From contig CALRNL020000005.1 of NCBI GenBank assembly GCA_943369525.1, positions 62,001-126,000 on the forward strand: DNA of 64,000 nucleotides, written 5' to 3'. Every line of letters begins with the position of its first letter. Positions within the stretch are counted from its first letter, which is position 1. Source of the DNA: BAIKAL-G1 sp943369525. Lineage in GTDB: Bacteria; Cyanobacteriota; Cyanobacteriia; PCC-6307; Cyanobiaceae. The position numbers and the translations under genes were made by a program. This document shows, one piece after another, positions 63,655 through 64,000 of the stretch. The notes beneath the pieces are model-generated. The model did not search any database. It saw only the letters and a list, made by a program, of their open reading frames with translations, and was not told the DNA's origin.

Positions 63655-64000
63655 AGGAGTTTTTCCTGGAAATTTTCAGAGGATTGCTTCATAGGACTAG
63701 GCCCATGAAATTCAACCCTAGCAGCACATCTCGAAAAAAAATCAGCTAGGCCAATTTTGCCGCTGCCCATGGGAGGCCCCGCAATATCGTCAATGGTCGA
63801 TAGCAAAGATCCTTGCAATATCGACCCTGGACGATAGTTACAGCCTGGGCGACCATATTAATCAAGAGGCCCAACCGGATCATGGCTGCCCCTGATTGGT
63901 TGCGCCGCATAAAAAAGGGCTTGCGTCCAAGCCCCTGGGTCGTCCCTGAATGGTCTTCAGCCGATCTCCGATCGCCGCCTGATCTCACACCCCCGCCAAC
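63655..64000. other. Window end, no gene recognised
   Basis: An 80-codon minus-strand frame (63746-63988) is not protein-like. Inverted fragments TATCG/CGATA recur at 63784-63835. Nothing further is seen. Confidence 0.35.

Overview
The window looks like a chromosomal segment of a unicellular freshwater-type cyanobacterium of the Synechococcus/Cyanobium group. The lineage signals are a lipoprotein PsbQ of photosystem II, a Tic20/Ycf60 protein, a DUF3134 protein, and a tightly packed GC-rich housekeeping block (mraY, argG, rpsF, tic20, aroE, dnaK, purU). The genus is inferred, not proven.

Layout. (1) 1-27.5 kb, visibly lower GC: after a 5'-cut speA comes a long accessory region. It starts with an aquaporin-like gene and a carbohydrate block (a four-module putative glycan-binding protein divergent from an isoamylase/GlgX-type debranching enzyme, then a sugar 2-epimerase-like barrel fused to a STAS domain, then a TPR-2OG oxygenase). 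Next is a compact small-molecule operon (DJ-1/PfpI, ThDP enzyme, two SnoaL-like proteins, a VOC protein). Around it lie an MDR oxidoreductase, a GMC oxidoreductase, an aldo/keto reductase, an SDR beheaded by an insertion sequence, and outer-membrane beta-barrel genes that include two paralogues. One IS3-family element with clear terminal inverted repeats and one IS3 relic sit here. The region ends at a tRNA-Val.

(2) 27.6-51.7 kb, high GC core: a DUF2227 metal-binding protein, mazG, a small zinc-cluster protein, katG, an alpha/beta hydrolase, an LCP protein, purT, mraY, DUF3134, argG, a coiled-coil protein, rpsF, tic20, aroE, dnaK, a ThiO-like oxidase, psbQ, purU, an O-antigen-ligase-like gene and a radical SAM gene.

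(3) 51.7-59.2 kb, lower GC: an integron. An integron-type tyrosine recombinase (intI) points TOWARDS an array of about seven cassettes, all on the plus strand and separated by attC-like imperfect inverted repeats. The cassettes carry a two-gene DUF6978/DUF1828-like pair, a putative phage abortive-infection (putAbiC) protein, a ParB-like protein, a lipoprotein, HicBA, MazEF and a very short cassette. The inverted intI orientation and the defence/toxin-antitoxin content make this the most notable system in the window.

(4) 59.2-64 kb: a membrane protein, degraded pieces of a RecG-like/AlbA_2 protein and a type I restriction subunit, an FkbM methyltransferase, a second membrane protein and an FAD monooxygenase.

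All family names come from reading motifs by eye; no database search was run.
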